DNA of 11,416 nt from CAZPCT01 sp964585325 (GTDB taxonomy: Bacteria; Patescibacteriota; Minisyncoccia; JACQLN01; CAZPCT01). The translations under genes were made by a program, and so were the position numbers. The notes under the pieces are model-generated. The model had not been told where the DNA came from. It searched no databases and saw only the letters and a program-made list of their open reading frames with translations. This document shows positions 1 through 6,101 of the stretch, in pieces; the stretch's first letter is position 1, and every line of letters begins with the position of its first letter. The stretch is taken from contig CAZPCT010000006.1 in assembly GCA_964585325.1 (NCBI GenBank), positions 1 through 11,416 on the forward strand. The letters run 5' to 3'.

Positions 1-1950
1 GCAGTAGTTAACTGGTGCCCAAAGGATCAGACGGTGCTCGCAAATGAACAGGTTGTTTCTGGAGAATGCGAGAGGTGTGGTGCAAAAGTTGAGCAGAAAA
101 TGCTTGAACAGTGGTTTTTTAAAGTTACTCAATTTGCAGACAGACTGCTCGAAGAACTTGAGGGATTAGACTGGCCGGAACAAACAAAAACGATGCAGAG
201 AAACTGGATCGGCAGGTCTGAAGGCGCAAAAGTCACGTTTAAAATAAAGCAAACCAACGAAGTGATGGAGGTTTTTACTACACGGCCCGACACCCTTTTT
301 GGCGCCACGTATTTGGTGCTCGCGCCGGAACATCCGCTGGTGCAGAAGCTCAAGGCATTCGTTAAAAATCCGCAAGAGGTACAAAAGTACGTACAAAAAA
401 CAGCACAGAAGACTGAGCGCGAGCGCATTGCAGAAGACAAAAAGAAAACAGGGGTTGTTCTTGAGGGCGTTACCGCGACAAATCCTGCTAGCGGGAAAGA
501 AATTCCTGTTTGGATAGCAGATTACGTGCTCGCCACATATGGTACGGGAGCGATCATGGCGGTGCCGGCGCACGACGAGCGGGACTATGAATTCGCCAAA
601 GGGCACGGCCTGGAGACCATCCGCGTTATAGAAGGAGGGGAGCCTGCGTCAGGGGGTATACGGAAGGGCGGCATGCCTTACACGGGCGAGGGTATATTGG
701 TCCGTTCAAAGGAATTTAATGGTATGAGGTCTGAAGAGGCACGGGAGGTTATCACCAAAAAGGTGGGAGGAGAGAAGAAGGTGCAGTACCGTCTGCGTGA
801 CTGGCTTGTGTCTAGGCAGCGTTACTGGGGCACTCCTATACCAATGATTCACTGTAAAGAATGTGGAATTGTCCCCGTGCCTAAAGATGAACTACCGGTG
901 ATCTTACCGGATGACGTGGATTACAAGCCGCGGGGAATGCCACCGCTGGCAAGTTCTGAAAGTTTTATTAACACGCAGTGTCCCGAATGTGGCGGCGTGG
1001 CCAAAAGAGACGCCGAAACCTTGGATACGTTTATCGATTCTTCGTGGTACTACTTACGTTACACGGACCCACGAAACAAGAGGGAATTTGCCTCCAGACA
1101 AAAATTAGAACACTGGCTCCCTGTTGATCTTTACGTCATAGGGGCCGAGCATACGGTACTACATTTGCTCTACTCGCGTTTTATTACAAAGTTTCTCTAC
1201 GATGAGGGCTACCTGAAATTTGCAGAGCCGTTCATGAAGGTTCGACATGTTGGTCTTATTCTTGGTACTGACAGTCAAAAAATGTCCAAGTCGAAGGGTA
1301 ATGTTGTCAACCCTGATGAAGTTGTTGAAGATTATGGGTCTGACACGTTCCGAGTGTACGAAATGTTCATGGGACCTTTTGAAGATTCCAGCCCTTGGGA
1401 CACAAAAGGAATTGTGGGAGTATTCCGGTTCTTAACCCGCGCGTGGAGGTTGGGACAAGCACTTGAAGGTGTTCCAGCAGAGAAAGCAAGCTCGGAACTT
1501 CTTCACGCCGTCCACTCCACCATTGATAAGGTGACGCGGGACATTGAAGGATTTTCGTTTAACACGGCGGTCGCGGCGCTTATGATTCTTCTTTCTAGCT
1601 TGGAAAAGGAACCGAACAAGGAGGTGTTTGGCCTGTTTCTCCAGCTTTTGCATCCGTTTGCGCCCCATGTTACCGCAGAGCTGTGGGAGCAGGGTGGATA
1701 CGACGGACAGATATGGGAGCACGAGTGGCCAAAAGCAGACGCCCGGTACTTAGAGAAAGATACGGTGACAATCGCGGTGCAGGTGAACGGCACATTGCGC
1801 GAGACCATGGAGGCGAAGGCAGGGGCGGGAGAAAAAGAGTTGGAAAAAGCGGCACGGGCACTGCAAAACATACAAAAGCATATTGCAGACACGGAGGTGA
1901 GAAAAACAATTATTGTAAAAGACAAGCTTGTCAATTTTGTCACCACATAA
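1..1950 (+). CDS. leuS: Leucyl-tRNA synthetase, 5'-truncated by window edge
   Basis: This enzyme charges tRNA-Leu with leucine in the cytoplasm. The reading frame is open from base 1, so the start lies upstream. The 649 visible residues are the C-terminal part of a protein usually 800-860 aa long; the HIGH-motif half of the Rossmann fold is missing. Visible in order: a CxxC pair (CERCG) just after the edge; the LEQWFFK segment; the CP1 editing domain with TTRPDTLFG (residues 93-97 begin it) and the GTGAIMAVPAHDERD signature; a second Cys pair pair (CKECG, CPECG); the TLDTFIDSSWYY block; KMSKS (DNA 1279-1293); the helical anticodon-binding domain; and a C-terminal domain starting around VQVNGTLRE and ending KLVNFV, as in bacterial LeuS. 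All expected core motifs in the visible part are intact. It overlaps the next gene by 1 nt (TAATG), which suggests an operon with translational coupling. Confidence 0.98.
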   Translation, partial: AVVNWCPKDQTVLANEQVVSGECERCGAKVEQKMLEQWFFKVTQFADRLLEELEGLDWPEQTKTMQRNWIGRSEGAKVTFKIKQTNEVMEVFTTRPDTLFGATYLVLAPEHPLVQKLKAFVKNPQEVQKYVQKTAQKTERERIAEDKKKTGVVLEGVTATNPASGKEIPVWIADYVLATYGTGAIMAVPAHDERDYEFAKGHGLETIRVIEGGEPASGGIRKGGMPYTGEGILVRSKEFNGMRSEEAREVITKKVGGEKKVQYRLRDWLVSRQRYWGTPIPMIHCKECGIVPVPKDELPVILPDDVDYKPRGMPPLASSESFINTQCPECGGVAKRDAETLDTFIDSSWYYLRYTDPRNKREFASRQKLEHWLPVDLYVIGAEHTVLHLLYSRFITKFLYDEGYLKFAEPFMKVRHVGLILGTDSQKMSKSKGNVVNPDEVVEDYGSDTFRVYEMFMGPFEDSSPWDTKGIVGVFRFLTRAWRLGQALEGVPAEKASSELLHAVHSTIDKVTRDIEGFSFNTAVAALMILLSSLEKEPNKEVFGLFLQLLHPFAPHVTAELWEQGGYDGQIWEHEWPKADARYLEKDTVTIAVQVNGTLRETMEAKAGAGEKELEKAARALQNIQKHIADTEVRKTIIVKDKLVNFVTT

Positions 1951-2594
1951 TGCAGGTTATTGACGCAACATACCCTAGCTCATACGAACTTGCCTCCAAA
2001 GAGGCGGCACTGCGGCTTTTAAAAGACGGTGTTGTCGTTTTTCCTACAGACACACTCTATGGCATGGGCGTAAATGCACTTGATCCCGTGGCGGTCAACA
2101 GGCTGTTTACCGTAAAAGGCAGACCTTCTGACAAGGCGGTTCCGCTCATAGTGAGTTCTGTTGCTATGGCGCGAACACTCGCGGAGGTTAAAGACGAACA
2201 CGAGCCGCTTCTTAAGGAGTTGTGGCCGGGACAGTTTACTTTTGTCTTTAAAAAAAGAAGCATTGTACCAAACGAGGCCACAGGCGGCACAGACACGGTA
2301 GCACTGCGAATTCCGGATCACCCACTCTGCCTGAGTATCCTACGTGACTTTGAGGGCCCGGTGACGGCCACGTCCGCAAACGTCTCTGGCGAAGAGCCGC
2401 TTGTGAGTGGCCAGGATATTGTGCGTAGATTTGAAGACAGAGAGGAGCGCCCAGACCTTGTGCTTGACGCGGGCGAGGTTGCGGAGGCGGAGCCGTCCAC
2501 TATTATAGACCTTACCTCAGCGTCGCCTAAGGTGTTGCGTGTAAATCCAACCAACAAGGATAAGTTGATGAAAATATTAAGTATTATGCAGTGA
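1950..2594 (+). CDS. tsaC: L-threonylcarbamoyladenylate synthase (YrdC/Sua5 family)
   Basis: A 214-aa protein of the YrdC fold. It makes threonylcarbamoyl-AMP from threonine, bicarbonate and ATP, the first step of the t6A37 modification in ANN-decoding tRNAs. Family marks: FPTDTLYGMG (residues 31-40), the nucleotide/bicarbonate-binding KGRPSDKAVPL block (56-66, with the K-x-R pair K56/R58), LWPGQFTFVF (91-100), VALRIPDHP (117-125) and SANVSG (142-147). The length matches the short TsaC form, so the C-terminal Sua5 domain is absent. I chose the ATG at 1950 because it overlaps the leuS stop (TAATG) and gives a normal N-terminus; the frame also runs open upstream inside leuS, which is overlap only. 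No SD precedes it, so translation is probably coupled to leuS. The 3' end overlaps or abuts uppP. Confidence 0.95.
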   Translation: MQVIDATYPSSYELASKEAALRLLKDGVVVFPTDTLYGMGVNALDPVAVNRLFTVKGRPSDKAVPLIVSSVAMARTLAEVKDEHEPLLKELWPGQFTFVFKKRSIVPNEATGGTDTVALRIPDHPLCLSILRDFEGPVTATSANVSGEEPLVSGQDIVRRFEDREERPDLVLDAGEVAEAEPSTIIDLTSASPKVLRVNPTNKDKLMKILSIMQ

Positions 2595-2596
2595 CT

Positions 2597-3397
2597 ATGC
2601 TAGACGGACTTATACTTGGTGTTATTCAGGGGGTTGCGGAGTGGGTTCCTGTGAGCTCAGAAGGCGCTCTTGTGCTTGCGCAGCTCTATCTTACTCCCGG
2701 TGTCTCGCTGCGGGAGATGATAGAACTTGCTCTCTTTTTACATCTTGGCACACTTCTTTCGGCCGTTGTGTATTTTAGGAACGATGTGCGCCGCATACTG
2801 CGTACAATAGTATCGTACAGACGTGCGCCAGCCGCGGAGAGGAAGTTGACTGAATTTCTCTTGCTTACCACCATCATCAGCGGGTGTGTGGGCTATATCT
2901 TCTTTGCTTCCATAGAGGAGTCTATGGTAGACGAGATGCAGCTTACGGGGCGGGCGGTAATGGGGGCAATCGGCGCATTCCTGCTTGTTACTGCCGCCTT
3001 GCAGCTAAAAGGGAAGCAGACGATACAAGAAGATAGAGGGGGTAAAGATATTACCGGGGAGGATACGGTTATTGTAGGAACGGCTCAGGCGTTTTCGGTG
3101 CTTCCGGGTCTTTCTCGCTCTGGCCTTACGGTTGCTGCGCTGCTGCTCCGGGGTTTTAAAGAGGAAGAGGCGTTGCGGCTTAGTTTTTTAATGAGCATAC
3201 CTATTGTCTTTGCTGGAAACGTTGCACTCAATTTCACCGGCTTTACTGCGTCATCCTCTGCGCTGGTAGGCTTTGTGGTTGCGTTTATAGTGGGCTTGGG
3301 GACCATTCGGGCTCTTTTTGCGCTGGCCCATAAAGTGAATTTTGGCTATTTTGTGCTTGTCTTTGGGCTTCTCACCATTCTTGCGGCGTTCATCTAA
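2597..3397 (+). CDS. uppP: Undecaprenyl-diphosphatase (BacA/UppP family), variant active site
   Basis: A 266-aa hydrophobic membrane protein of the BacA family, which dephosphorylates undecaprenyl diphosphate so the lipid carrier of cell-wall synthesis can be reused. The first motif reads QGVAEWVPVSSEGAL (residues 11-25): the second acidic residue of the (E/Q)xxxE motif (E15) and the Ser pair (S20, S21) are present, but the His that normally follows SSxG is Ala (A24). The second motif PGLSRSGLT (170-178) with R174 is intact. Several membrane segments are evident (about 47-60, 86-103, 117-136, 158-172, 198-213, 222-242, 249-266). A GTG at 2591 would add two residues and overlap the tsaC stop by 4 nt; I prefer the ATG at 2597. 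No SD is visible, so coupling with tsaC is likely. The H-to-A change makes diphosphatase activity probable but unproven. Confidence 0.92.
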   Translation: MLDGLILGVIQGVAEWVPVSSEGALVLAQLYLTPGVSLREMIELALFLHLGTLLSAVVYFRNDVRRILRTIVSYRRAPAAERKLTEFLLLTTIISGCVGYIFFASIEESMVDEMQLTGRAVMGAIGAFLLVTAALQLKGKQTIQEDRGGKDITGEDTVIVGTAQAFSVLPGLSRSGLTVAALLLRGFKEEEALRLSFLMSIPIVFAGNVALNFTGFTASSSALVGFVVAFIVGLGTIRALFALAHKVNFGYFVLVFGLLTILAAFI

Positions 3398-3418
3398 GGG
3401 TGCTACATACACAGTAAG

Positions 3419-3440
3419 ACAGGGTGGGGTTAGCCCCTGT
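3419..3440 (+). other. Small inverted repeat in the leader of the 3469 gene
   Basis: ACAGGG (3419-3424) can pair with CCCTGT (3435-3440). Alternatively, GGGG (3426-3429) can pair with CCCC (3434-3437) around a TTAG loop. The two foldings exclude each other because they share C residues. There is no T-run after it, so it is not a normal intrinsic terminator for uppP. It lies 29 nt upstream of the small gene's ATG and could be a leader structure or chance. A weak promoter-like pair (TTGCGG at 3381, TACATA at 3404, 17-nt spacer, TG just upstream) precedes it. Confidence 0.3.
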
Positions 3441-3458
3441 TGAGTACCTCTTTAATCT

Positions 3459-3463
3459 GGAGG
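3459..3463 (+). promoter_or_regulatory. Shine-Dalgarno GGAGG that fixes the ATG at 3469
   Basis: GGAGG lies 5 nt before the ATG at 3469. It decides that start over an in-frame GTG at 3424, which would run through the inverted repeat. It is the clearest SD before any gene start in the window. Confidence 0.8.
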
Positions 3464-3468
3464 CAGTC

Positions 3469-3879
3469 ATGAAGTCTGTCGTTCTCCTTGCTCTTCATCC
3501 TGAAGGCGCGAGGGAATGGACGCTTCTGAAGCGCCGAAAGGAAGATCCCCGGAAGTGGGAATTTCTGGGGGGAGAGACGGGCGAGAAGGAGATGCGCACC
3601 CTTGCTGAGGCGGCCGCCTGGATCACTGGCCATATGCAAGAGGTGTACAACATCACCGGAATCGTCATAGACGCGCAGGATCCGGAGCGTCACATCCGTG
3701 TCCTGAACGAAGTGCGGTATTTCCTGTTCCATGGCAGTGTTGAAAACTTGCCTGCCCGCTTCTACACGTCTGGCGATCTTGCCGCTCCGCATGTCCGCCC
3801 CACGGACTACTCCCACCTAGACCCATTCTCCAGGGGCGTCTTTCAACCCCCAGTCACCAACGGAAAGGACAAGCCGTAA
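3469..3879 (+). CDS. Small NUDIX-like protein with degenerate catalytic box
   Basis: A 136-aa soluble protein. The N-terminal half resembles a NUDIX fold: strand KSVVLLALH (2-10), WTLLKRRK (17-24), WEFLGGE (30-36), then a helix. The spacing of the NUDIX box G-x5-E-x7-REUxEExG is kept for its first half (G35, E41), but the positions expected to be Arg-Glu are Ala-Ala (49-50) and the metal-binding Glu-Glu pair is Thr-Gly (53-54). Hydrolysis by the usual mechanism is therefore unlikely. A later strand VRYFLFHG (82-89) also fits NUDIX proteins. The start is set by a GGAGG SD. Codon choice differs from neighbours (Ile 4 ATC of 5; Phe 4 TTC of 6), and a GC-rich hairpin follows within 30 nt. It may be a binding or regulatory NUDIX relative, or a diverged accessory gene; the function is unknown. 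Confidence 0.75.
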   Translation: MKSVVLLALHPEGAREWTLLKRRKEDPRKWEFLGGETGEKEMRTLAEAAAWITGHMQEVYNITGIVIDAQDPERHIRVLNEVRYFLFHGSVENLPARFYTSGDLAAPHVRPTDYSHLDPFSRGVFQPPVTNGKDKP

Positions 3880-3907
3880 TGCAGGCTGCCCACCCCTCCT
3901 ATCCGTG

Positions 3908-3945
3908 AAGGGGCCGACGAATACCATCCTCGCCGGCCCCTTTCT
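3908..3945 (+). terminator. GC-rich hairpin terminator after the NUDIX-like gene
   Basis: AAGGGGCCG (3908-3916) pairs with CGGCCCCTT (3934-3942), a perfect 9-bp stem. Inside it, CGA (3918-3920) can pair with TCG (3930-3932), leaving a 9-nt loop. The U-tract is weak (TTTCTGCTT). It lies 29 nt after the stop and directly before the next promoter, so it separates the uppP/NUDIX-like transcript from the tRNA-parA unit. Confidence 0.75.
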
Positions 3946-3947
3946 GC

Positions 3948-3976
3948 TTGAAAAGGAGGTGTACGAAAGGTATGAT
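3948..3976 (+). promoter_or_regulatory. Sigma70-type promoter for tRNA-Leu, parA and parB
   Basis: TTGAAA (3948-3953) and TATGAT (3971-3976) each match the -35 and -10 consensus at 5 of 6 positions and are separated by exactly 17 nt. Transcription would start near 3983, about 44 nt before the tRNA. It begins 2-3 nt after the upstream terminator. This is the best promoter in the window. Confidence 0.75.
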
Positions 3977-4026
3977 TTGACTGCGGTATCAATTTTTGCG
4001 TGAGTCAGAGGTTGACGAGAGTAGAT

Positions 4027-4110
4027 GCCCGGGTGGCGGAACTGGCAGACGCACAGGACTCAAAATCCTGCGGTGGCAACACCATGTGGGTTCGACTCCC
4101 ACCCCGGGCA
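4027..4110 (+). tRNA. tRNA-Leu (anticodon CAA, reads UUG)
   Basis: An 84-nt cloverleaf: acceptor GCCCGGG (4027-4033) with CCCGGGC (4103-4109) and discriminator A at 4110; anticodon stem CAGGA/TCCTG (4054-4058/4066-4070) with loop CTCAAAA, so anticodon CAA at 4061-4063; a long variable arm with stem GGTG/CACC; and T arm GTGGG-TTCGACT-CCCAC. The long variable arm and the A discriminator (A73) fit tRNA-Leu. The 3' CCA is not encoded (the next bases are CA followed by ATG of parA), so CCA must be added after processing. It sits between a strong promoter and parA with no terminator. Confidence 0.97.
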
Positions 4111-4112
4111 CA

Positions 4113-4874
4113 ATGGCGAAGGTTATCTCATTTGCAAACCAAAAAGGAGGCGTAGGTAAGTCCACCACCACCGTGAATGTGGGGGCGTTTCTGGCAGCGT
4201 ATGGAAAGTATGTGCTGGTGGTAGACTTGGACCCTCAAGCAAACGCAACTTCTGGTCTTGGTGTTGAGAGCGCACGGTGTGAGAGGGACGTGTATCATGT
4301 TCTGTTAGGAGAGGCGCGTCCTCAAGAGGTTATACAAAAGACCGGCATTATAGGTCTTGACGTCCTGCCTGCGCACCCCCGGCTGGCGGGGGCGACAGTT
4401 GAGCTGGTCAGCCGCGCGCGCCGTGAGTTCAGGTTGTTTGACGCCCTTAACCTTATTCGGACTGATTACGATTACATTCTCATAGACTCTCCACCTTCTC
4501 TTGGCCTTCTTACGGTGAATGCACTGGCGGCGGCGGATCATGTTATTGTGCCGGTGCAATGTGAGTACTACGCACTTGAGGGTTTAGGGCAACTACTTAC
4601 CACAGTGGGCATGGTGCGTGAAAATTTGGGCACACAGACGCAGGTGATGGGGGCGGTACTGACTATGTTTGACCGCAGAAACAAACTGAACCGAAGTGTG
4701 GTCACGGAAATGCAGCGCAACTTCCCGGGTCACGTGTTTACCTCCATTGTTCCGCGGTGTGTCCGGTTGGCTGAGGCTCCGTCTTACGGTAAGCCCATAC
4801 TTCACTATGATCCTCACTCAAAAGGGGCGCGCGCGTACCAGCGTCTTGCCGCGGAAATAGTATCGTTCGCATAA
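4113..4874 (+). CDS. parA: Chromosome-partitioning ATPase ParA (Soj)
   Basis: A 253-aa MinD/ParA-superfamily ATPase that binds DNA non-specifically as an ATP dimer and is stimulated by ParB to move the origin region. The deviant Walker A KGGVGKST is at residues 11-18 (signature K11, catalytic K16). VLVVDLDPQANAT follows, then the Walker B-like YDYILIDSPPSLG, the switch region around VPVQCEYYALEGL, and the C-terminal block RLAEAPSYGKPI typical of Soj. There is no N-terminal HTH, which fits the small chromosomal type. The ATG at 4113 gives the standard MAKVISFANQKGG start. In-frame starts further upstream (GTG 4086, TTG 3996) would put coding sequence through the tRNA and are rejected. There is no SD, since the start lies 2 nt after the tRNA end. 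parB follows after 32 nt. Confidence 0.97.
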   Translation: MAKVISFANQKGGVGKSTTTVNVGAFLAAYGKYVLVVDLDPQANATSGLGVESARCERDVYHVLLGEARPQEVIQKTGIIGLDVLPAHPRLAGATVELVSRARREFRLFDALNLIRTDYDYILIDSPPSLGLLTVNALAAADHVIVPVQCEYYALEGLGQLLTTVGMVRENLGTQTQVMGAVLTMFDRRNKLNRSVVTEMQRNFPGHVFTSIVPRCVRLAEAPSYGKPILHYDPHSKGARAYQRLAAEIVSFA

Positions 4875-4906
4875 CACGAAAGATGTGGTAACGTACGAAT
4901 AATCGT

Positions 4907-6058
4907 ATGAGCCTAGGAAAGGGACTTGAATCACTCATACCGCCTCAATCGTCCAATGGACACGAGGACGGCACTGTAGACTCCCGGCAGACGGAGGAGA
5001 GCTTCGCTTCTGTAGAGGAGTCTCACCAGGCCTCGTCTTTTGGTCCCGCAGCTCCGGCGTCAACACCAAAAAGGACGGAGCACATTTTCTACATAGAGGT
5101 AGACAAGATTACGCCCAATCCTCACCAGCCGCGCAGGGAATTTAAAGAAGAAGAGCTTGCCTCGCTGGCCGGGTCAATCAAGCAATACGGCGTCTTACAG
5201 CCGCTCGTGGTGACAAAGCAGGAGATTGACCATGAGTTTGGCCGCCGGGTCCAGTACGAGCTTTTGGCAGGGGAGCGACGGCTCAGGGCATCAAAGCTGG
5301 CTGGTTTTAGAGAGGTGCCAGCCATTATTAAAGAGGCAGGGAACCAAGAAAAACTTGAGCTTGCGCTCATAGAGAATGTTCAACGGGAGGATCTTAATCC
5401 TATAGAAGAGGCGGAGGCATACAAGAAGCTGGCGGACGACTTTTCTCTCACGCAAGAACAGATGGCAGAGAGAGTGGGGAAATCCCGGGAAACGGTGGCA
5501 AACAAGTTGCGTCTACTTTCACTTCCCCGCGAGGTGCAGCAGTACATCTCAGACGAGCTTCTTACGGAGGGCCACGGCAAGGTACTCCTTTCAGTAGATA
5601 ACCCGGAGCGGGTGCGTATGCTTGCTAAAGAGGCCATTAAGCGCGCGTGGTCCGTTCGCGCGCTGGAGGTAGAAGTGAAAAAGATTTTGAGTCCCCGGGA
5701 GCAGCGGCCTGAACCAGAGAAAAATCCCCAGCTTGAAAGATATAAGCAGTTGGTGGAAGAGCAGCTAGGAACGTCCGTGTCCATTTCTGGCAACCATGAA
5801 AAAGGGCGTCTTGCCATCAGCTTTCAGTCACTTGAGGACCTTGAACGTTTGGTGACCCGTCTTGCGGGCATGCAGACACGCGCGGGTGCGGCTGAAACAG
5901 CAGTGCCTACCGAAGAAAAGAGTAGCGAGGGTGTGTTTGAGTATGGGCAGGGAAGGGAGTCTGTTTCAGATACCCCACAAAAAATCTCCTGGGACACCAC
6001 GCAGGACACGCCAGGTCAGACGGACGGGGAAGGGGCGGACGAACCATTTGTTGTGTAA
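4907..6058 (+). CDS. parB: Chromosome-partitioning protein ParB (Spo0J)
   Basis: A 383-aa CTP-dependent centromere-binding clamp, the partner of ParA. The N-terminus MSLGKGLESLIP is the conserved ParA-contact start of Spo0J proteins. A variable linker (about 12-58) leads to the ParB/Srx nucleotide-binding domain: ITPNPHQPRREF (68-79), YGVLQPLVV (94-102), GERRLRASKLAG (122-133) and ENVQREDLNPIEEA (156-169). The HTH follows (SLTQEQMAERVGKSRETVANKL, about 180-201), then EGHGKVLL (221-228). The C-terminal dimerisation segment is about 276-320. After it comes a 60-residue tail (about 325-383) rich in E, D, Q, S and T, longer than usual for Spo0J. The ATG at 4907 is preceded by no clear SD. The gene is probably transcribed with tRNA-Leu and parA and ends at the strong terminator at 6073. 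Confidence 0.97.
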   Translation: MSLGKGLESLIPPQSSNGHEDGTVDSRQTEESFASVEESHQASSFGPAAPASTPKRTEHIFYIEVDKITPNPHQPRREFKEEELASLAGSIKQYGVLQPLVVTKQEIDHEFGRRVQYELLAGERRLRASKLAGFREVPAIIKEAGNQEKLELALIENVQREDLNPIEEAEAYKKLADDFSLTQEQMAERVGKSRETVANKLRLLSLPREVQQYISDELLTEGHGKVLLSVDNPERVRMLAKEAIKRAWSVRALEVEVKKILSPREQRPEPEKNPQLERYKQLVEEQLGTSVSISGNHEKGRLAISFQSLEDLERLVTRLAGMQTRAGAAETAVPTEEKSSEGVFEYGQGRESVSDTPQKISWDTTQDTPGQTDGEGADEPFVV

Positions 6059-6072
6059 GAGACGCTTTTTAC

Positions 6073-6101
6073 ATACGTAAGAAATACTTACGTATTTTTT
6101 T
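6073..6101 (+). terminator. Intrinsic terminator of the tRNA-parA-parB unit
   Basis: A perfect 9-bp inverted repeat: ATACGTAAG (6073-6081) and CTTACGTAT (6087-6095), loop AAATA, followed by six more T (6096-6101). The T-run is only on the + strand, so it acts on parB transcripts. The right arm contains the stop codon and last codons of the convergent rel gene. Confidence 0.9.

Noticed and set aside
1921..1932. Palindrome GACAAGCTTGTC at the end of leuS.
   Set aside because: It has no loop and codes for the normal conserved DKLVN end of LeuS, so chance explains it.
1503..1946. Minus-strand open frame of about 147 codons opposite leuS.
   Set aside because: It is a shadow of the leuS frame: low-complexity Ser/Phe-rich product, no start signal, no neighbours.
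3953..3980. Strong SD-like AAGGAGGT followed by ATG ATT TGA.
   Set aside because: The ORF has only two codons, and the motif lies in the 17-nt spacer of the promoter at 3948-3976, upstream of the expected start of transcription.
3996..4112. Upstream extension of the parA frame from TTG 3996 or GTG 4086.
   Set aside because: It would translate through the tRNA-Leu gene; the ATG at 4113 gives the canonical ParA N-terminus.
4375..4393. CCCCC and GGGGG arms around GGCTGGC in parA.
   Set aside because: It falls within conserved ParA coding sequence, has no T-run and no gene boundary nearby.
4731..4736. CACGTG core, as in a ParB-binding parS site, inside parA.
   Set aside because: The flanks do not match TGTTTCACGTGAAACA on either strand, and the six-base core alone is common. 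No parS was found by eye elsewhere in the window.
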